Shown: positions 1-9,651 of the stretch, piece by piece
Position numbering within the stretch: the first letter of the stretch is position 1
Layout of the letters: each line of letters starts with the position of its first letter
Origin: Bacteroides uniformis
Lineage (GTDB): Bacteria; Bacteroidota; Bacteroidia; Bacteroidales; Bacteroidaceae
Direction of reading: 5' to 3'
NCBI RefSeq assembly: GCF_025147485.1
Contig: NZ_CP102263.1
Span: 1,315,501-1,379,500 of the forward strand
Length of the DNA stretch: 64,000 bases
Translations under genes and position numbers: made by a program
The notes under the pieces: generated by a model
What the model was told of the DNA's origin: nothing
Seen by the model: only the letters and a program-made list of their open reading frames with translations
Database searches by the model: none

Positions 1-3000
1 GCATCATCACGTCTGAGATGATGAGGTCTGGCTGTCGTTGTTCCAAGCTGTCTAATGCCTTTTGGGCATTATTGAAGGAGAGTACGTTGTATTTCTCTGT
101 GAATATTTCGGATACGAACCACAGCATGGAAGGGTCATCATCTATCACCATGACCGTCTGCTTGTTTGCGTCGAATTCTTGGGTGTATTTTTCGGGCAAT
201 TCTTGCACCTCTTCGGTGGGAATGCTTGGAGAAGCCGCTTCGTATGCAGTTTGCGGTACTTCTTGTCCGTTGGGGGGGAGCGAGGGAAGGCTTACAGTGA
301 AGGTGGTCAGTTCGCCCGGTGTGCTTTCGATGTTTATGTCTCCTTCCAACAGTGTCACCATGTTTTTGCAGATGGCCAACCCCAGTCCGTTTCTTGAGTT
401 TTTGCCGTTCATCTCCACGGAGTCGAGAATCTTATAGCGGTCGAATATCTTTCCGAGATTTTCCGGTGTGATGCCTTTGCCGGTATTGGCTATCTTCAAA
501 ATAAGACGTTCGTTTTTCGTGTACAATGTTACGCTGATGTTCCCCTTGTCGGGTGTGTACTTGAAAGCGTTGGATATGAGGTTTCCGGCTATTTTGTTGA
601 AGCAGCTCAGGTCGGTGTTCCATGTCAGTTCGGGGGCGATGTCAAGGCAGTAGTTCATTTCTCTGTTTTCCGCCATGTCACCGAAGGATTCGGCGATGTC
701 CCTTAACTTTTCGGAAACAGGCTGCGGCTGTATGGAGAGCATTTTGTTTTCCGTTTCCAGTCTTCTGAACTCCAGCAACTCCACGATGAGACCATTCAGC
801 TTTTCCACATTTTGCTGAATCATTTTGGCGTAGCGGTGCGTGTAGATATCTGTCTCCTTGTGGGTGAGTATCTTCTCGCACGGTCCCTGAATCAGGGTGA
901 GGGGGGTGCAAAACTCGTGGGTGATGTTGGTGAAGAAGCGTAGTTTTGATTCATAGACTTCCTCTTTTTTCTGTCGTTCCATTTTCTTCATCATGTGCTG
1001 CCGCTTCAGGCGGTAGGTATAGAATGCATAGGCGACTATGCCTGTACATAATAGTAACCCTAACAAAAAGTAGCCCACATAGGCCCAGGTACTGAGATAC
1101 CAGGGAGGAGCGATGTAAATGGTGAAGGCTTGCGGATGGCTTTCTTTACCGTTGATGTTGTTGCGGTATTTCACAAACAGCGTATATTCTCCGGGGGAAA
1201 GGTTGGAGAAGATGGCATTGGGTGAAACTCCGTTTTCTATCCATTGGTCGCTTGCTTCCTTTAGTTTATAGGAGTAGAAATAGTCGTTTCCGTTAATGTA
1301 GTCTGTTATCCGGAAGTTGAGCTGGAAGAAGTTGTGTTTGTAGTCCAGTTGTAGCACGGGCTTCCCGTCTTTGTAATGTAGAAAATCATGCAGGTTGTAT
1401 TCCTTACCGAAGATGGAAAGTCCTTTCAGGCTGATTTCGGGCATATAGTCCGTGGTGATGTAAGAATCGGGCTTCACGGTGACGAAGCCGTTTACACCTC
1501 CAAAGAAAAGGATTCCCGTAGCATTGTCTTTGTAGAAGGCTCCATCACTAAATTCGGTCACGGCCAGTCCGTTTCCGTTGTTGTAGGTCTGCTTGGTCTG
1601 TTCTTGGGGATTGAGTCTCATCAATCCTTGATTGGTACTCACCCAGAGATTGCCTCGGTTGTCCTCCAAGATACCATGTACGGTGCTGTTGGTGTAGAGC
1701 TTTGCACTGATGCTGTCTGGGTTTCCGTCTTCGTTTGAGTAGAAGCGGAGAAGCCCTGATCCAGTGCCCAGCCAGTAGCCTTGCTCGTTTTTGTGTATGG
1801 CGAACACATCGTTGGCGGTTTGGCTGTTTACCAAGTTGTTGAAGCGGAACTGTGCCATTTCTCCAGTACGTACATCAATGCGGTAGGCTCCGAGCCCTCT
1901 GTTCCCGAACCACAGCGTAGAGCTGCTTTCACGGTAGGAGGTGAAAAAATAGTTTGATGCCATATGTCCGTTACTCACCAAAGTCCGTGTAGCATGCTTC
2001 ACAATAGGATCTTTTCTCTGATTTTCTAGTGTCACCTTTACGATTCCTTCGCCCACGGTGGAAATCCAAAGTGTACTGTCATTGGTTTGATCAATGGAGT
2101 GCACATATTTCACTTTGGTTCCATTGGCTTGTACCGCCAGTTCTTTCAATTGGTGGGTAGAGTAGGAATAATAATTGATTCCGTTTTCCGTACCTATCCA
2201 AAGTCGGTCTTTTCCACCGGGTGCAAAACAGTAGACGGAGTTGTCGGTCAATGTGCTGTTACCGGTGATGAGACGATCATGTTTTTCGGGTGTATTGTTG
2301 ACAAGATAATTCGGTATACGCAATATGCCACTGCCTTTGGTTCCTATCCATAAGGTTTGCTGTGGGTCGAGGTAAAGGCTGCGTACCGGGTTGTTCACCT
2401 GATATGCGGGAGTGTTGAGCAGGGTGTTGGTCATGGTGAATGTGTCATTGTAAAGCATGTATAACCCTTCTCCGTCGGTAGCTACCCATACGATATCTTG
2501 AAATTTGTCTTTCATCAGACAGAAGATGCCCGACTGTATTTCAGTGTATTCTATACGGTATTTAATCTTTTGGTTTGCTTCATATTTCAGTACTATCAAG
2601 CCGCTGCTTTTGAAACCGATACAGAAGTCATTTTCTCGTTTGATGATGGAAGATACTTCACCTCGTTTTTCTATTTCGTCTTTCAGGTCGGCAATGTAGT
2701 AACACTGTCGGTTGCTGAAACTATATTCGTAGAGGGCATAGGTTTCATCAATGAAGTAGGCTGAATCTTCTCCGATGAAGGCATGCTTCAAGCCGTGATG
2801 TCCAAATGGCTTTTCCGGAATCAGTGTCACGCTTTTTCCCGTGTGGTTCAGACGATAGCAACGAGTGTTGTTTCCAGTTGCGAATATCCAAAGCAGGTTG
2901 TTGGAATCAATGGTCATGGACAGTACTTTATTAAAATCCATGGAAGAGATGTTTAACTGGAGAAATTTCTGGTTCTCTTGTTGGTAGTGATACAGATTTC

Positions 3001-3433
3001 CGTCATCTTTCAGCACTAACATGCACTTGTTTTTGCTTCGTGCCAAGAAGATGTTGTCCTTGAATTCGGTAAAGGTCCGGCAGGTCTGTCGGTATGTATC
3101 CAATCTGTCTAACCCGTAGTTGGTTTGTAACCACAGTATGCCTGGCTCTGATTCTACGATCTGGCTGATAATGTTGCCTGACAATAGGTTGCGTGACACA
3201 TCAACGGGCGTATATAGGTGGATATTGTTGCCGTCAAACACGTTCAGTCCGTCGCATGTTCCTATCCATAGTACACCTTGGCTATCTTGGTAAAGGGATT
3301 GGATGGCACTATTGGAAAGACCGTTTTTATTGGAGAATTGCCGTAGGCTGTAAGCGTACACAAAATCCGGAAAACAGCATAAGAGGCTGATAAGCAATAA
3401 AATCGTATGGCCTTTCCAGTATATGTCTTTCAT
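1..3433 (-). CDS. Hybrid two-component system sensor/regulator (HTCS), 3' end outside window
   Basis: Inner-membrane one-protein two-component regulator that senses an oligosaccharide in the periplasm and activates a PUL. The first 1144 residues are present. A signal peptide starts at the ATG at 3433. A long beta-propeller sensor of Reg_prop type follows, with WIGT-like blades, then a Y_Y_Y domain (about 690-775), a transmembrane helix (about 784-806), a histidine kinase with phospho-acceptor His839, an ATPase domain (NLISNAFKYT, GLGLAICK), and a receiver whose phospho-acceptor Asp1141 lies in LIISDVMM, where the window ends. The AraC-type DNA-binding domain expected after the receiver is outside. 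The H-box reads HEFCTPLTLI, with Cys where HExRTPL is usual. It is transcribed away from the mannan PUL and is the obvious candidate regulator of it. Confidence 0.95.
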   Translation of the reverse strand, partial: MKDIYWKGHTILLLISLLCCFPDFVYAYSLRQFSNKNGLSNSAIQSLYQDSQGVLWIGTCDGLNVFDGNNIHLYTPVDVSRNLLSGNIISQIVESEPGILWLQTNYGLDRLDTYRQTCRTFTEFKDNIFLARSKNKCMLVLKDDGNLYHYQQENQKFLQLNISSMDFNKVLSMTIDSNNLLWIFATGNNTRCYRLNHTGKSVTLIPEKPFGHHGLKHAFIGEDSAYFIDETYALYEYSFSNRQCYYIADLKDEIEKRGEVSSIIKRENDFCIGFKSSGLIVLKYEANQKIKYRIEYTEIQSGIFCLMKDKFQDIVWVATDGEGLYMLYNDTFTMTNTLLNTPAYQVNNPVRSLYLDPQQTLWIGTKGSGILRIPNYLVNNTPEKHDRLITGNSTLTDNSVYCFAPGGKDRLWIGTENGINYYSYSTHQLKELAVQANGTKVKYVHSIDQTNDSTLWISTVGEGIVKVTLENQRKDPIVKHATRTLVSNGHMASNYFFTSYRESSSTLWFGNRGLGAYRIDVRTGEMAQFRFNNLVNSQTANDVFAIHKNEQGYWLGTGSGLLRFYSNEDGNPDSISAKLYTNSTVHGILEDNRGNLWVSTNQGLMRLNPQEQTKQTYNNGNGLAVTEFSDGAFYKDNATGILFFGGVNGFVTVKPDSYITTDYMPEISLKGLSIFGKEYNLHDFLHYKDGKPVLQLDYKHNFFQLNFRITDYINGNDYFYSYKLKEASDQWIENGVSPNAIFSNLSPGEYTLFVKYRNNINGKESHPQAFTIYIAPPWYLSTWAYVGYFLLGLLLCTGIVAYAFYTYRLKRQHMMKKMERQKKEEVYESKLRFFTNITHEFCTPLTLIQGPCEKILTHKETDIYTHRYAKMIQQNVEKLNGLIVELLEFRRLETENKMLSIQPQPVSEKLRDIAESFGDMAENREMNYCLDIAPELTWNTDLSCFNKIAGNLISNAFKYTPDKGNISVTLYTKNERLILKIANTGKGITPENLGKIFDRYKILDSVEMNGKNSRNGLGLAICKNMVTLLEGDINIESTPGELTTFTVSLPSLPPNGQEVPQTAYEAASPSIPTEEVQELPEKYTQEFDANKQTVMVIDDDPSMLWFVSEIFTEKYNVLSFNNAQKALDSLEQRQPDLIISDVMM

Positions 3434-3460
3434 GTGGCTTGTTGTATTGATTTTAAGTTG

Positions 3461-3468
3461 CAAAGATA
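3461..3468 (-). promoter_or_regulatory. Candidate -7 element for the HTCS
   Basis: TATCTTTG on the minus strand, matching the Bacteroides -7 consensus TAnnTTTG, about 28 nt before the HTCS start codon. No clear -33 TTTG is seen. Confidence 0.5.
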
Positions 3469-3593
3469 TATTTTAAGGTGGAAACAGTCAATATTTGCAA
3501 TATATTTCTTTAGTTGTAGGCTTACAGTTTGCTTTGTATCTGCTCCGTATCCTTAGAAATGTATTTGTACGGAGCAGATAGGTATGGATATGA

Positions 3594-5543
3594 TTAGCGA
3601 ATGACCGCAGCGAATCCACCGTTGCGTGCCAAACGGACTGTGATATGGTTGCCTTTCTTCAAGGATTGTTCTTGCTTGCGATAGTCCATGGCTTGGTGGT
3701 CAGCGTTGATGCCGTCTTCAAAAGAGGTCATGAGATAATTTTTTCCTTCTTGCAGGAAATCAAGGGAGATGTTAAAGACCCGTTCACGTTCGCGGTTGTT
3801 GGTCATGCCTCCTATATACCATTGTTCTCCTTTGCGTTTGGCCACGATGGCATATTCTCCTGCTTTGGCTTCGAGAGCGATGGTTTCGTCCCATGTTTGG
3901 GGTACTTGGGTGATGAAACGTGTACACTCGTCGTTGCGATAATAGAGGGTAGGATTGTCTGCCATCATCTGCAGGCCGGTTTCAAAAAGAACAAAGAGTG
4001 CCATCTGATAGGCACGTGTGCCGATGCTGGCAGAATTGGGACGTTCGGAATGGTAGACTTCAGGCTGCATGCTAAGCATGGCGCCGGGAGTATAGTCCAT
4101 GGCTCCTACTGCGTTGCGTATGAAGGGGAAATAGACACTGTTGTCGGGACGGCATCCGCCCATTTGCTCCATACCTCTTACGCCTTCGTAGGAGAGTACG
4201 TTTGGGTATTTGTATTCTAATCCGGCAGGTTTGAAAGCACCGTGAAAGTCAACGAAGAGATGGTGTTTGGCGGCTTCATGTGCTACGCGTTCATAGAAGT
4301 TTACCATCCATTGGTCGCTACGATCCATGAAATCTATCTTTACGCCTTTCACACCCCACTTTTCGAAAGTTTCGAATAGGTCAAAGTGGTTTTCTACCGT
4401 AAGCCAAGTGAGCCATAACACAATGCCTACGTTTTTTTCTTTGCCGTAGCGGATGAGTTCGTGTATGTCTACCGAGGGATTGGGTTTATAGGGGTTGCGG
4501 GTGTTCATGGCCCAGCCTTCGTCCATTACTATATATTCTACGCCGTAGTGGGATGCGAAGTCGATGAAGTATTTGTAGGTGTCAAGGTTGCAACCTGCTT
4601 TGAAGTCCACGTCGGGGCCGTAGGGTGTGGCTCCGTTCCACCATTCCCAGCTGGCTAGTCCTGGTTTAATCCAAGAGGTGTTTTCTATGACATTCTTTTC
4701 AGCGAGGCGATAGGATAGAGTGTTTTCTATAAGTTTGCGGTCATCGTCGGTAATGACGAAGTAACGCCATGGATAACTGCGCTTGCCTGCGGTACGGGCT
4801 ATGCAGTTGGCTTCTTTCAGAATCTTGAGACTGCGGTCACCGTCTTCTCCGAATTCAAGAGGCAGACGGGGGAAGACGGCGGTAATGCCGCCTTGTCCAT
4901 CGTTTTTCAGAAACATGGCGGGATAGTCTGTCAGATTGGTTTCACTCATGAGGATTTTGTCACCTTTGGGTGTGCTGGCTAAAAGGGGAAGCAGAGCCAT
5001 GCGATTGGAGTTTTTCCACTCGCTGCTTGTTTGGTGGCGATATTCTTCTTCATAGGAAGTCTTAAAGCCGTCAGGTTGCTGAAGATGTAGCAGGCAATCA
5101 TCCACAAAGTTCAGGCGGAGGATTTCATTCATTATTTCTTGCTCGCCTTTCAGGTCAGTAAGGAAGCGGTAGGCGAATCCGTCATCAAAGGCACGGAACT
5201 CTACTGAATAGCCTCCTTTAAACTTCAGTAGCAATTGGTTGTAGCGGTTGGTTATAGTAGAGAATTTCAGGGGTACGATGGGAGTCAGTTCCTCGTTTAC
5301 ATTTTGGCGTACTACTTTGTTTAGTTTAGGATGGATGCCCAGCTGGTGGTTGGCAGTTTCCAGACCAATGACACAGTTGTCCATCAGTGTTTGATTTCCT
5401 TGGGTTACATCATATTGGATTTGATCGGTCAGCTCCACCGAGATGCGGATGTTTCCGCTGGGTGAGGCCAGTTGATGTACTTTCTGTCCGAAAGCGGTCA
5501 GTGAGAGGCAGAGAACTGCCGAGAGTAGGAATTGTTTTTTCAT
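3594..5543 (-). CDS. GH97 family glycoside hydrolase, retaining (alpha-galactosidase-like) type
   Basis: 649-residue secreted enzyme with a signal peptide ending near AFGQ (residue 20). It has the GH97 layout: N-terminal beta-sandwich (about 25-280), catalytic barrel (about 290-560) and C-terminal beta domain. GH97 contains inverting alpha-glucosidases (SusB) and retaining alpha-galactosidases. The retaining branch has an Asp nucleophile in a KxDFMD segment, and here KIDFMD occurs at 402-407 with Asp404 as the likely nucleophile. A Glu in SYEGVRGME (453 or 459) is the probable acid/base. I therefore favour alpha-galactosidase over alpha-glucosidase, but linkage cannot be read from sequence. 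It lies between the HTCS and GH38, divergent from GH38. Confidence 0.9.
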   Translation of the reverse strand: MKKQFLLSAVLCLSLTAFGQKVHQLASPSGNIRISVELTDQIQYDVTQGNQTLMDNCVIGLETANHQLGIHPKLNKVVRQNVNEELTPIVPLKFSTITNRYNQLLLKFKGGYSVEFRAFDDGFAYRFLTDLKGEQEIMNEILRLNFVDDCLLHLQQPDGFKTSYEEEYRHQTSSEWKNSNRMALLPLLASTPKGDKILMSETNLTDYPAMFLKNDGQGGITAVFPRLPLEFGEDGDRSLKILKEANCIARTAGKRSYPWRYFVITDDDRKLIENTLSYRLAEKNVIENTSWIKPGLASWEWWNGATPYGPDVDFKAGCNLDTYKYFIDFASHYGVEYIVMDEGWAMNTRNPYKPNPSVDIHELIRYGKEKNVGIVLWLTWLTVENHFDLFETFEKWGVKGVKIDFMDRSDQWMVNFYERVAHEAAKHHLFVDFHGAFKPAGLEYKYPNVLSYEGVRGMEQMGGCRPDNSVYFPFIRNAVGAMDYTPGAMLSMQPEVYHSERPNSASIGTRAYQMALFVLFETGLQMMADNPTLYYRNDECTRFITQVPQTWDETIALEAKAGEYAIVAKRKGEQWYIGGMTNNRERERVFNISLDFLQEGKNYLMTSFEDGINADHQAMDYRKQEQSLKKGNHITVRLARNGGFAAVIR

Positions 5544-5572
5544 GTTCTTAGCTTTTGGATTTTTACAATATA

Positions 5573-5580
5573 CAAAAGTA
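5573..5580 (-). promoter_or_regulatory. Candidate -7 element for GH97
   Basis: TACTTTTG on the minus strand, 30 nt upstream of the GH97 start; it matches TAnnTTTG exactly. The -33 element is not obvious. Confidence 0.5.
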
Positions 5581-5698
5581 GTTTGTATTCTGTAGGAAAT
5601 GTATGCTATTTATGACATAAATATATAAAATCATGCCACAGACGACTTTTTACATATCTATGTCGCGAATCTGTACAGTATGAGAGTGAAGGATGGGC

Positions 5699-5706
5699 TA
5701 TTTTTG
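5699..5706 (+). promoter_or_regulatory. Candidate -7 element for the GH38 operon
   Basis: TATTTTTG on the plus strand, about 170 nt before the GH38 start. This would give a long leader. It is the only exact TAnnTTTG match I see on this strand in the gap. Confidence 0.3.
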
Positions 5707-5874
5707 TTACCAACATTCCACATGTCAGAAAACTATTGTTGCCGGATGGAGGCTAAAGAGAGAAGGTGAAAGAGCGGTTTGCGGTTAGAGGAGGCAGCAC
5801 ATTTATAACAAAGAATGCGGTGGTTTATATCGAATTGACATTATCTTTTACGAAAAAACAATAATAACAAAACC

Positions 5875-8800
5875 ATGAAAAAGAGACGAATACTGATGGG
5901 GAAGACCCATCTGATAGCGGGAGCCGTGATGTTGGCCGTTGCAGGAGGACAATTATCGGCTCAGACCGTTGCACCGAAGAAAGCAAAAGCGTACATGGTG
6001 GCAGATGCCCACTTGGACACGCAGTGGAACTGGGACATTCAGACTACTATTAAGGATTATGTTTGGAATACCTTGAATCAGAACCTTTTCCTTTTGAACC
6101 AGTACCCCGACTATATCTTTAATTTTGAAGGTGGAGTGAAATATGCTTGGATGAAGGAATATTATCCTCGTGAATACGAACTGATGAAGGCTTTTGTAAA
6201 GGCAGGTCGATGGCATGTGAGTGGGGCCAGTTGGGATGCTACCGACACTTTGGTGCCGTCTGTTGAATCGTTTATTCGCAACATTATGCTGGGGCAGGAG
6301 TTCTATCGTAAGGAGCTGGGGGTAGAAAGTACCGACATCTTCCTTCCCGATTGCTTCGGATTCGGTTGGACATTGCCTACTGTTGCTGCCCATTGTGGAC
6401 TGATAGGTTTCTCTTCACAGAAGCTGGATTGGCGTAACAATCCTTTCTACGGTAAGAGCAAGCATCCCTTTACCATCGGACTGTGGAAAGGAGTGGATGG
6501 AGCGTCCGTCATGCTGGCTCACGGATATGATTACGGTCGTCGTTGGGATAATGAAGACCTTTCAGAAAATAGATATTTGATGGAACTCTCCAAATGCACT
6601 CCCCTGAATACCGTTTACCGCTACTATGGAACAGGTGATGTGGGCGGTTCACCTACCATCGCTTCTGTGGCTTCCGTGGAGAAAGGTATCAAGGGAGACG
6701 GTCCGTTGAAGATTATCAGTGCAGCCAGTGACCAGTTGTTCAAGGATTACCAGCCCTATGGCAGCCATCCCGAGCTCCCCGTATTTGACGGTGAATTGCT
6801 GATGGACGTTCATGGAACCGGCTGCTACACTTCACAGGCTGCTATGAAACTCTATAATCGTCAAAATGAACTTTTGGGTGATGCCGCTGAACGTGCTTCT
6901 GTGGCTGCTGCCCTTTTGGGGGTTGCCGAATATCCTGGCAAGAGTCTGACGGAGTCTTGGCAGCGCTTCATATTCCACCAATTCCACGATGATTTGACTG
7001 GTACCAGCATTCCCCGTGCCTATGAATTTTCTTGGAACGATGAACTTCTCTCTCTGAAACAGTTCTCCAGTATCCTGACTCATTCTGTGGGAAGTGTGGC
7101 AGGCAAGCTTGATACTCGTGTCAAGGGGATTCCCGTAGTGCTCTATAACGCTTCGGGCTTCAAGGCTACAGATGTGGTGACCATCGAAGTGGAGGCTTCC
7201 CGTTTTCCCAAAAGTGTGGCTGTATATAACGAACAAGGCAAGTTGGTGGTTTCTCAGTTGGTTTCATATACTGATGGAAAGGTCCGCTTGTTAGTAGAAG
7301 CCACTGTACCCGCCAATGGATACGCAGTTTACGATGTCCGCCTCTCCGGCGAAGGAAAAGAGATGTCTGCTGTTGAAGCTGCAAGTGTTGAAAATTCGTT
7401 CTACAAACTGACATTGAATGAGAACGGTGACATTACTTCACTGTTCGACAAGAGAATCAACAAGGAATTGGTAAAGGCTGGTAAGGCTATTCGTTTAGCC
7501 CTCTTCACTGAAAACAAGTCATTCGAATGGCCGGCATGGGAGATATTGAAAGAGACTGTGGACGCTACTCCTATCTCCATCACCGAGGATGTGAAAGTGA
7601 CTCTTTGCGAAAACGGTGCATTACGTAAGACTCTCTGCGTGGAGAAACGTCACGATGATTCTTTTTTCCGCCAGTACATCCATTTGTATGAAGGTGTATT
7701 GGCCCACCGCATTGACTTTACTAACGAAGTGGACTGGCAGTCTACCAACGCTCTGTTGAAGGCTGAGTTTCCCCTCAATTTGAATAATGAGGTGGCCACT
7801 TACGACTTGGGCGTAGGCAGCGTGCAGAGAGGAAACAACATCTTGACCGCTTACGAAGTATATGCTCAATATTGGGCAGATTTAACGGACGCTAACGGTT
7901 CTTATGGCGTTTCCATCATGAACGACAGCAAATATGGCTGGGACAAGCCTGATAACAACACCCTGCGTCTCACTTTGCTGCACACTCCGAAGACAAAAAA
8001 GAACTATGCTTATCAAGATCGTCAGGACTTCGGTCACCATACCTTTACTTACAGCTTGGTAGGTCATGTGGGCGCTTTGGACGTAGTTCAAACCCGCGAG
8101 AATGCTGAGTTGCTGAACCAGCGCATCAAGGCGTTCGTTGTTGGAAAGCATCGCGGCGAATTAGGTAAGAGCTATTCATTGGCTTTTTCCGATAACCGGA
8201 ATGTACTTATTAAAGCCTTAAAGAAAGCCGAAAGTTCAGATGAATATGTGGTACGCGTGTATGAAGCCGCAGGCAAGCAGGCGCAGAAAGCCTCGATTGT
8301 CTTTGCCGACAACCTTGTGGCTGCTGTAGAAGCAGATGGTACGGAAAAGACCATCGGTAAGGCTACATTCAGTGGAAATCGCTTGGAAGTGTCAGTCAAT
8401 CCAAACAGCATTAAGACCTACAAGGTACGTTTTGCTTCCAATAAAAAGGTGCAGACGGTGGCCGAACCATTGCCCCTTGTTTATGATAAGAAGTGCTTCA
8501 GTTGGAACGAGTTCAAGGCTGCTGCCAACTTTGAGTCTGGTTATTCTTATGCTGCTGAATTGATACCTGCCGAGATGAATGTGCATGGAGTGCCTTTCAA
8601 ATTGGAGACACGTGAAGAGCTGAATGGTATGGCTTGCAAGGGCAATGTACTGAAACTGCCCGCCGACTGTACTTATAACAGACTCTATATCCTTGCTGCT
8701 GCCGCTTCTGATAAAGATGTGAAGGGGATATTCCGCGTAGGCAAGTATGTGCAGGAAGTCATTGTTCCTTCTTATACTGGCTTCATCGGTCAGTGGGGGC

Positions 8801-9504
8801 ACACCGGACATACGGAAGGTTATCTGAAAGATGCTGAAGTTGCCTATGTGGGTACGCACCGCCATTCCGGTGAAGGCGATCAGCCGTATGAGTTCACTTA
8901 CATGTTTAAGTTCGCAATAGACCTGCCAGAAAAGGCTACTGAGGTGGTATTGCCCGATAATAAGGATATTGTTATTTTTGCCGCCACTTTGACTGATGTT
9001 GCTGCTACTTCTGTTTGTCCCGCTTCCGAACTGTTCCGTACGGCAAACAAGTGCAATCGCTATCAGACGGAAAGCTCCACAGAGAGAGTGAACATTCTGA
9101 AGCAGGACATGGTAATGGGCTATTCAAGCTATGTGAACGAGAAAGAGAAGCCGGCTTTCATGGTAGATGGCGACGAAAACACAAAGTGGTGTGCTATTGC
9201 TGAAATGCCCCACTACGTAGACTTTGATTTGGGCGGTGAAAGAAGCATTAATGGCTGGAAGTTACTGAACGCTGCCGGCGAAAACCATTCCTACGTCACT
9301 TCCTCCTGCTTTCTGCAAGGTAAGAGCGACAAGAATGGTGAATGGCGCACACTGGACTATGTTTCTGGTAATGGTAAGAATGTACTGAATCGCACGCTAA
9401 ATAAGTCTGAAAGTGTTCGCTACCTGCGTCTTTTAGTGACACAGCCCATGCAATCGGCTTCTGGTAAAGATGTGCGCATTTATGAAATGGAAGTATACGA
9501 ATAA
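5875..9504 (+). CDS. GH38 alpha-mannosidase with C-terminal F5/8 type C (carbohydrate-binding-like) domain
   Basis: 1209-residue secreted exo-alpha-mannosidase, longer than a typical GH38. The signal peptide ends near LSAQ (residue 30). The GH38 zinc motif is ADAHLDTQWNW, with His46 and Asp48 as ligands. The catalytic nucleophile is Asp159 in LPDCFGFGW. The deacetylase-like catalytic domain is followed by a helical bundle, a large beta-sandwich region (about 510-850) and, from about residue 1060, a discoidin-like domain (AFMVDGDENTKW, then VRYLRLLVT) that probably binds sugar. It should remove alpha-mannosyl branches in the periplasm. It is the first gene of the rightward part of the PUL. Confidence 0.93.
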   Translation: MKKRRILMGKTHLIAGAVMLAVAGGQLSAQTVAPKKAKAYMVADAHLDTQWNWDIQTTIKDYVWNTLNQNLFLLNQYPDYIFNFEGGVKYAWMKEYYPREYELMKAFVKAGRWHVSGASWDATDTLVPSVESFIRNIMLGQEFYRKELGVESTDIFLPDCFGFGWTLPTVAAHCGLIGFSSQKLDWRNNPFYGKSKHPFTIGLWKGVDGASVMLAHGYDYGRRWDNEDLSENRYLMELSKCTPLNTVYRYYGTGDVGGSPTIASVASVEKGIKGDGPLKIISAASDQLFKDYQPYGSHPELPVFDGELLMDVHGTGCYTSQAAMKLYNRQNELLGDAAERASVAAALLGVAEYPGKSLTESWQRFIFHQFHDDLTGTSIPRAYEFSWNDELLSLKQFSSILTHSVGSVAGKLDTRVKGIPVVLYNASGFKATDVVTIEVEASRFPKSVAVYNEQGKLVVSQLVSYTDGKVRLLVEATVPANGYAVYDVRLSGEGKEMSAVEAASVENSFYKLTLNENGDITSLFDKRINKELVKAGKAIRLALFTENKSFEWPAWEILKETVDATPISITEDVKVTLCENGALRKTLCVEKRHDDSFFRQYIHLYEGVLAHRIDFTNEVDWQSTNALLKAEFPLNLNNEVATYDLGVGSVQRGNNILTAYEVYAQYWADLTDANGSYGVSIMNDSKYGWDKPDNNTLRLTLLHTPKTKKNYAYQDRQDFGHHTFTYSLVGHVGALDVVQTRENAELLNQRIKAFVVGKHRGELGKSYSLAFSDNRNVLIKALKKAESSDEYVVRVYEAAGKQAQKASIVFADNLVAAVEADGTEKTIGKATFSGNRLEVSVNPNSIKTYKVRFASNKKVQTVAEPLPLVYDKKCFSWNEFKAAANFESGYSYAAELIPAEMNVHGVPFKLETREELNGMACKGNVLKLPADCTYNRLYILAAAASDKDVKGIFRVGKYVQEVIVPSYTGFIGQWGHTGHTEGYLKDAEVAYVGTHRHSGEGDQPYEFTYMFKFAIDLPEKATEVVLPDNKDIVIFAATLTDVAATSVCPASELFRTANKCNRYQTESSTERVNILKQDMVMGYSSYVNEKEKPAFMVDGDENTKWCAIAEMPHYVDFDLGGERSINGWKLLNAAGENHSYVTSSCFLQGKSDKNGEWRTLDYVSGNGKNVLNRTLNKSESVRYLRLLVTQPMQSASGKDVRIYEMEVYE

Positions 9505-9526
9505 ACAGTTATTATATTCCCATTTT

Positions 9527-9566
9527 TCAGATCCTTGTGTCTGTCACCACAGACACAAGGATCTGA
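9527..9566 (+). terminator. Perfect 17-bp stem hairpin after GH38
   Basis: Perfect inverted repeat: arms 9527-9543 and 9550-9566, loop TCACCA. It lies 22 nt after the GH38 stop. No T-tract follows on either strand, so it may be a transcript-stabilising 3' end or processing hairpin rather than a classical intrinsic terminator. Confidence 0.5.
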
Positions 9567-9651
9567 TGATTCTCAGGTGTAAGTGCTTAATGTGAGTAAG
9601 TTAACAACTCTATTGAAGTAAATTTATTGGAAATAACAAATACCTTGAAAA

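Larger units (their letters stand above)
5544..5874. other. Divergent intergenic region between GH97 and GH38
   Basis: 331 bp without a gene. It holds candidate promoters in both directions (5573-5580 minus, 5699-5706 plus). I see no RNA gene and no strong hairpin. As the divergent PUL control region it is a likely place for HTCS binding sites, but I could not pick out a convincing direct repeat. Confidence 0.5.
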
